NCBI GenBank assembly: GCA_964565335.1
Contig: CAZMEN010000087.1
Coordinates: 1-9,442, forward strand
DNA: 9,442 bases
Direction of reading: 5' to 3'
Origin: Litorimonas sp964565335
GTDB taxonomy: Bacteria > Pseudomonadota > Alphaproteobacteria > Caulobacterales > Maricaulaceae
How positions within the stretch are numbered: the first letter of the stretch is position 1; every line of letters begins with the position of its first letter. Below are positions 7,118 to 9,442 of the stretch, in pieces. The position numbers and the translations under genes were made by a program. The notes below the pieces were generated by a model that did no database searches, was not told the DNA's origin, and saw only the letters and a list, made by a program, of their open reading frames with translations.

Positions 7118-7144
7118 GAATTAACGCGTATGAAAGACTTTCAG

Positions 7145-7161
7145 CATAGCTTCTCGCTATG
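7145..7161 (+). promoter_or_regulatory. Hairpin containing the start codon of the PopA-like gene
   Basis: CATAGC-TTCTC-GCTATG is a perfect 6-base-pair dyad whose 3' arm ends with the ATG at 7159-7161. No clear Shine-Dalgarno precedes this ATG. In RNA the structure would bury the start codon; in DNA it could be an operator related to the dyad at 5135-5151. Confidence 0.45.
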
Positions 7162-8577
7162 TCTGGATTAGTTCCCCCACAATTGGATTCTTTGAAATCC
7201 ACGAAGACACCGCTGACGGAGAGTGAAAACTTATTTCGCGCACCTCGCGTCATGGTTGTCACTGACGACCTGATAAATGTCACGGACCTTGAAGCCTATC
7301 TAAAGCAACTTAATTACAACACACAAATTTCAATTTTTAACGGCTCGAAACTCTCTTCAACTCCGAAGAAACCACCGGCTGCGATTATTATCCACCTAAC
7401 GGCTCATGAAAACCAAGCCGAGGACATTTCTCGGATATTGAAACGTCATTACGCGCCGCATGTCATCCCTGTGTTAAGCGTGATGAGTCAGTCTGATTCA
7501 GCACAGAAATCAGAGTTTGACAGTGTCATTATTCGGCCTGCCCATGCCTCACAAATCGCAAACCGGATCAATTCCTTCATCCGCCTCAGCGCTATGGAGT
7601 GCGAAATAGCTCTCCGGTTTGAAACACTTCAAAATGACTTCGGTCAGCCTGGTTTTCTTGAAGACACAGGTGACAGTTCAGCATTTCGTGTATTATTCAT
7701 CGGAAAGGCAACCGCAGCCTTCATGGTCGTCATCAACGCCCTCCAAATCAAAAATGTAGAAGTTGTCGCCGCCTTTACCTCGTTCAGCGCTTTTGACTAC
7801 CTACACGACTCAGATTTTGACGCCGTGGTGATGAATGCTCTGGATCAACCCGAACCCGCGCTTTCCATTTCGGAAACAATGCGCCGTAACGCACGTCTCT
7901 ATCATGTGCCTACGCTCTTTCTGATTAATGAACCAGAATTTGATTATGCCGATAAAGCCTATGAGAGCGGCGCTAGGGATTTGATTGACATAAACTCTGA
8001 CCCTAGTGAAATCAGTGGCCGTATCATTGAATTGGCCAATTACCACCGATTACATTCAGAATTGAAACGCGGTTTCGAAAACTTGGGCGGTGAGTATTGC
8101 CTCGATAAAACCAGCCAGTGCTATAACCGGGATTTCATGGACCGCCATGCCGAACGTGTCGTCAAAACGTGCCATAAATCACATCAACCAGTATCTTTTC
8201 TAACGCTCAAACTTATTCCAGCCTGCGTTGATATGCCTGAGCAGCCTTTCGTCACCGGGGCAATTGCCGAGGTTGGAAAGATGCTCAGAAATCTCGTGCG
8301 TATGCAAGATACTGTCGCGCATTATCACGACGACACCTATTTACTTCTTTGCCCTAACACGAATGCGCATGAAGCGAGTATCATATTGGACCGCTTGAAG
8401 GCGCTGGTCGATTGCACCGCCTATAATAGCGGCAATCCCCAATCCGTACTCACTTTGTCTATTGAGGCCTCTATCAGCGAGGCTGAAAGGCATGAAAACA
8501 GTATGTTAGCTATCGGACGAGCTTTCGGAGACCTAAAAAATGCTCCGCTCATTCACTCCCAGCCTTTAAGCGCTTAA
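7159..8577 (+). CDS. PleD/PopA-like protein: two degenerate receivers plus degenerate GGDEF with intact I-site
   Basis: A 472-residue soluble protein with the PleD layout. Receiver 1 (about 29-145) keeps the acidic pair Asp36-Asp37, but the phospho-acceptor position is His79 and the switch lysine is Arg126. Receiver 2 (about 176-300) lacks the acidic pair and has Asn226 at the acceptor position, as PleD's own second receiver does. The GGDEF domain (about 313-465) begins with the linker-motif remnant DKTSQCYNRDFM (316-327); the catalytic GGEEF is replaced by HDDTY (390-394), and the metal-binding and N...HDxGD substrate residues are lost. The c-di-GMP inhibitory site RMQD (381-384) remains, five residues before HDDTY exactly as in PleD. 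So it should not make c-di-GMP or be phosphorylated, but may bind c-di-GMP, like Caulobacter PopA, which delivers substrates to ClpXP. PopA orthology is inference. Convergent with mfd, 37-base gap. Confidence 0.85.
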   Translation: MSGLVPPQLDSLKSTKTPLTESENLFRAPRVMVVTDDLINVTDLEAYLKQLNYNTQISIFNGSKLSSTPKKPPAAIIIHLTAHENQAEDISRILKRHYAPHVIPVLSVMSQSDSAQKSEFDSVIIRPAHASQIANRINSFIRLSAMECEIALRFETLQNDFGQPGFLEDTGDSSAFRVLFIGKATAAFMVVINALQIKNVEVVAAFTSFSAFDYLHDSDFDAVVMNALDQPEPALSISETMRRNARLYHVPTLFLINEPEFDYADKAYESGARDLIDINSDPSEISGRIIELANYHRLHSELKRGFENLGGEYCLDKTSQCYNRDFMDRHAERVVKTCHKSHQPVSFLTLKLIPACVDMPEQPFVTGAIAEVGKMLRNLVRMQDTVAHYHDDTYLLLCPNTNAHEASIILDRLKALVDCTAYNSGNPQSVLTLSIEASISEAERHENSMLAIGRAFGDLKNAPLIHSQPLSA

Positions 8578-8614
8578 AACGCCCCCACTCTTTCTAGGTT
8601 TGGGTAAAAACCAC

Positions 8615-9442
8615 TTAAACCACCAAAGCTTCAATTGCTCTGCGGGTTCCTCTCACGCGAGGCTTTGCGTTTTCAAAATTACCTTTGACAAGAATTGTCT
8701 GATCAGGACGTAATCGCCAGCCACTATTTTGAGTAATTGCATTCATAATAACAGACGGGTTTTTGATGTCGGCATGACGCATGGAGAGGACAATACCTCG
8801 CGGCCCCGCATCAACTTTTTCGACGTGGGCTTTACGGCATAACCGTTTGATTTGCATGACTTCAAACAGGGAACGCACCTCCTCGGGCAGCGGCCCGAAA
8901 CGATCAATGAGTTCCGCCATGAGTGCATTACCGCCCTCATCGTCTTCGACCTCTGATATCCGGCGATAGGTTGAAAGCCTGAGGTTCAAATCAGGGATGT
9001 AGGCTTCAGGGATAAGAATTGCGACGCCGACATTGACCTGAGGCGTCCAGCTTTGATCAACAGCGCTATCATCTTCACGAAGTTCCGCTACGGCCTCCTC
9101 TAACATATGTTGATACAACTCGACCCCTAACTCTTTCATGTGGCCGGATTGTTCTTCGCCCAATGGATTACCGCCGCCGCGCATATCCAAATCATGGCTC
9201 GCCAATGTGAACCCTGAGCCAAGCGTATCAAGAGATTGCAAGATTTTGAGACGCTGAAGCGCCTCTTTGGTGGCGATTTGCCCATCAGGCATGGTCATAT
9301 AGGCGTAAGCACGAATTTTTGAGCGCCCCACACGGCCCCGCATTTGGTAAAGCTGTGCCAGACCAAATCGGTCAGCCCGATAGATAATCATCGTATTGGC
9401 TGACGGAATATCAATCCCGCTTTCAATGATGGACGTCGAAAT
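8615..9442 (-). CDS. mfd: Transcription-repair coupling factor Mfd, C-terminal part (5' end beyond the window)
   Basis: The last 275 residues of a protein normally about 1150 long: an ATP-driven translocase that removes stalled RNA polymerase and recruits UvrA/UvrB to lesions. The open frame reaches the window edge with STSIIESGIDIPSANTMII (helicase motif V). It continues with YQMRGRVGRS (motif VI, with the Q-x-x-G-R-x-G-R arginines), then the Mfd/RecG translocation motif LDMRGGGNPLGEEQSGHM, where most Mfd proteins read RGAGNLLG. The remainder is the C-terminal D7 regulatory domain, recognisable from ILIPEAYIPDLNLRLSTYRRI onward to the terminal EALVV. The apparent ATG at 9391 is an internal methionine, not a start. 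The stop faces the PopA-like gene with 37 bases between and no convincing terminator. Confidence 0.97.
   Translation of the reverse strand: MSTSIIESGIDIPSANTMIIYRADRFGLAQLYQMRGRVGRSKIRAYAYMTMPDGQIATKEALQRLKILQSLDTLGSGFTLASHDLDMRGGGNPLGEEQSGHMKELGVELYQHMLEEAVAELREDDSAVDQSWTPQVNVGVAILIPEAYIPDLNLRLSTYRRISEVEDDEGGNALMAELIDRFGPLPEEVRSLFEVMQIKRLCRKAHVEKVDAGPRGIVLSMRHADIKNPSVIMNAITQNSGWRLRPDQTILVKGNFENAKPRVRGTRRAIEALVV

Noticed and set aside
7092..7123. CtrA-type TTAA-N7-TTAA sites in the gap before the PopA-like gene, suggested by the Caulobacter-like context.
   Set aside because: TTAA half-sites occur here, but none is paired at the required seven-base spacing.
8597..8612. GGTTT-GGGTAA-AAACC as a bidirectional terminator between the PopA-like gene and mfd.
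   Set aside because: Only a 5-base-pair, A/T-rich stem with no adequate T-tract on either side.

Overview
The window looks like chromosomal core genome of a free-living alphaproteobacterium of moderate GC (roughly half, by eye), most plausibly from the Caulobacterales/Maricaulales (Hyphomonadaceae-like) side. The argument is inferential: an E. coli-type multidomain CysG, a proteobacterial HemH, a gluzincin ACE-type lipoprotein and, above all, a PleD/PopA-architecture protein (receiver-receiver-degenerate GGDEF) of the kind known from Caulobacter. There are no insertion sequences, tRNAs, rRNAs, CRISPR arrays or phage genes. No stretch over about 170 bases lacks a gene.

Layout, left to right. 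(1) Positions 1-1180, minus: 5' part of cysG (siroheme synthase), running off the left edge. (2) A 167-base divergent intergenic region holds a perfect 16-base palindrome that overlaps the -10 box of a good sigma70-type promoter; to its right lies an XRE-HTH/cupin regulator (1348-1956, plus). (3) thrC (2024-3379, plus), followed 6 bases later by a P-loop kinase-like gene of unknown substrate (GTG start, 3386-4030), probably one transcription unit. (4) hemH (ferrochelatase, 4013-5023, minus), converging on and overlapping the kinase-like gene by 18 bases. (5) A 157-base divergent region with inverted repeats, then an outer-membrane-type lipoprotein of the angiotensin-converting-enzyme family, peptidase M2 (5181-7040, plus). 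(6) A 118-base gap with hairpins, then a catalytically dead PleD/PopA-like protein (7159-8577, plus). (7) The C-terminal part of mfd (8615-9442, minus), running off the right edge.

Themes: two tetrapyrrole iron-chelatase genes (cysG for siroheme, hemH for haem) flank a threonine-synthesis unit. The HTH-cupin regulator next to cysG suggests local control of sulfite/nitrite-reductase cofactor supply. The items most worth a second look are the palindrome/promoter between cysG and the regulator, the PopA-like protein that has lost every catalytic and phospho-acceptor residue but keeps the c-di-GMP I-site, a hairpin that contains that gene's start codon and resembles one upstream of the M2 peptidase gene, and the unassigned kinase-like gene coupled to thrC.
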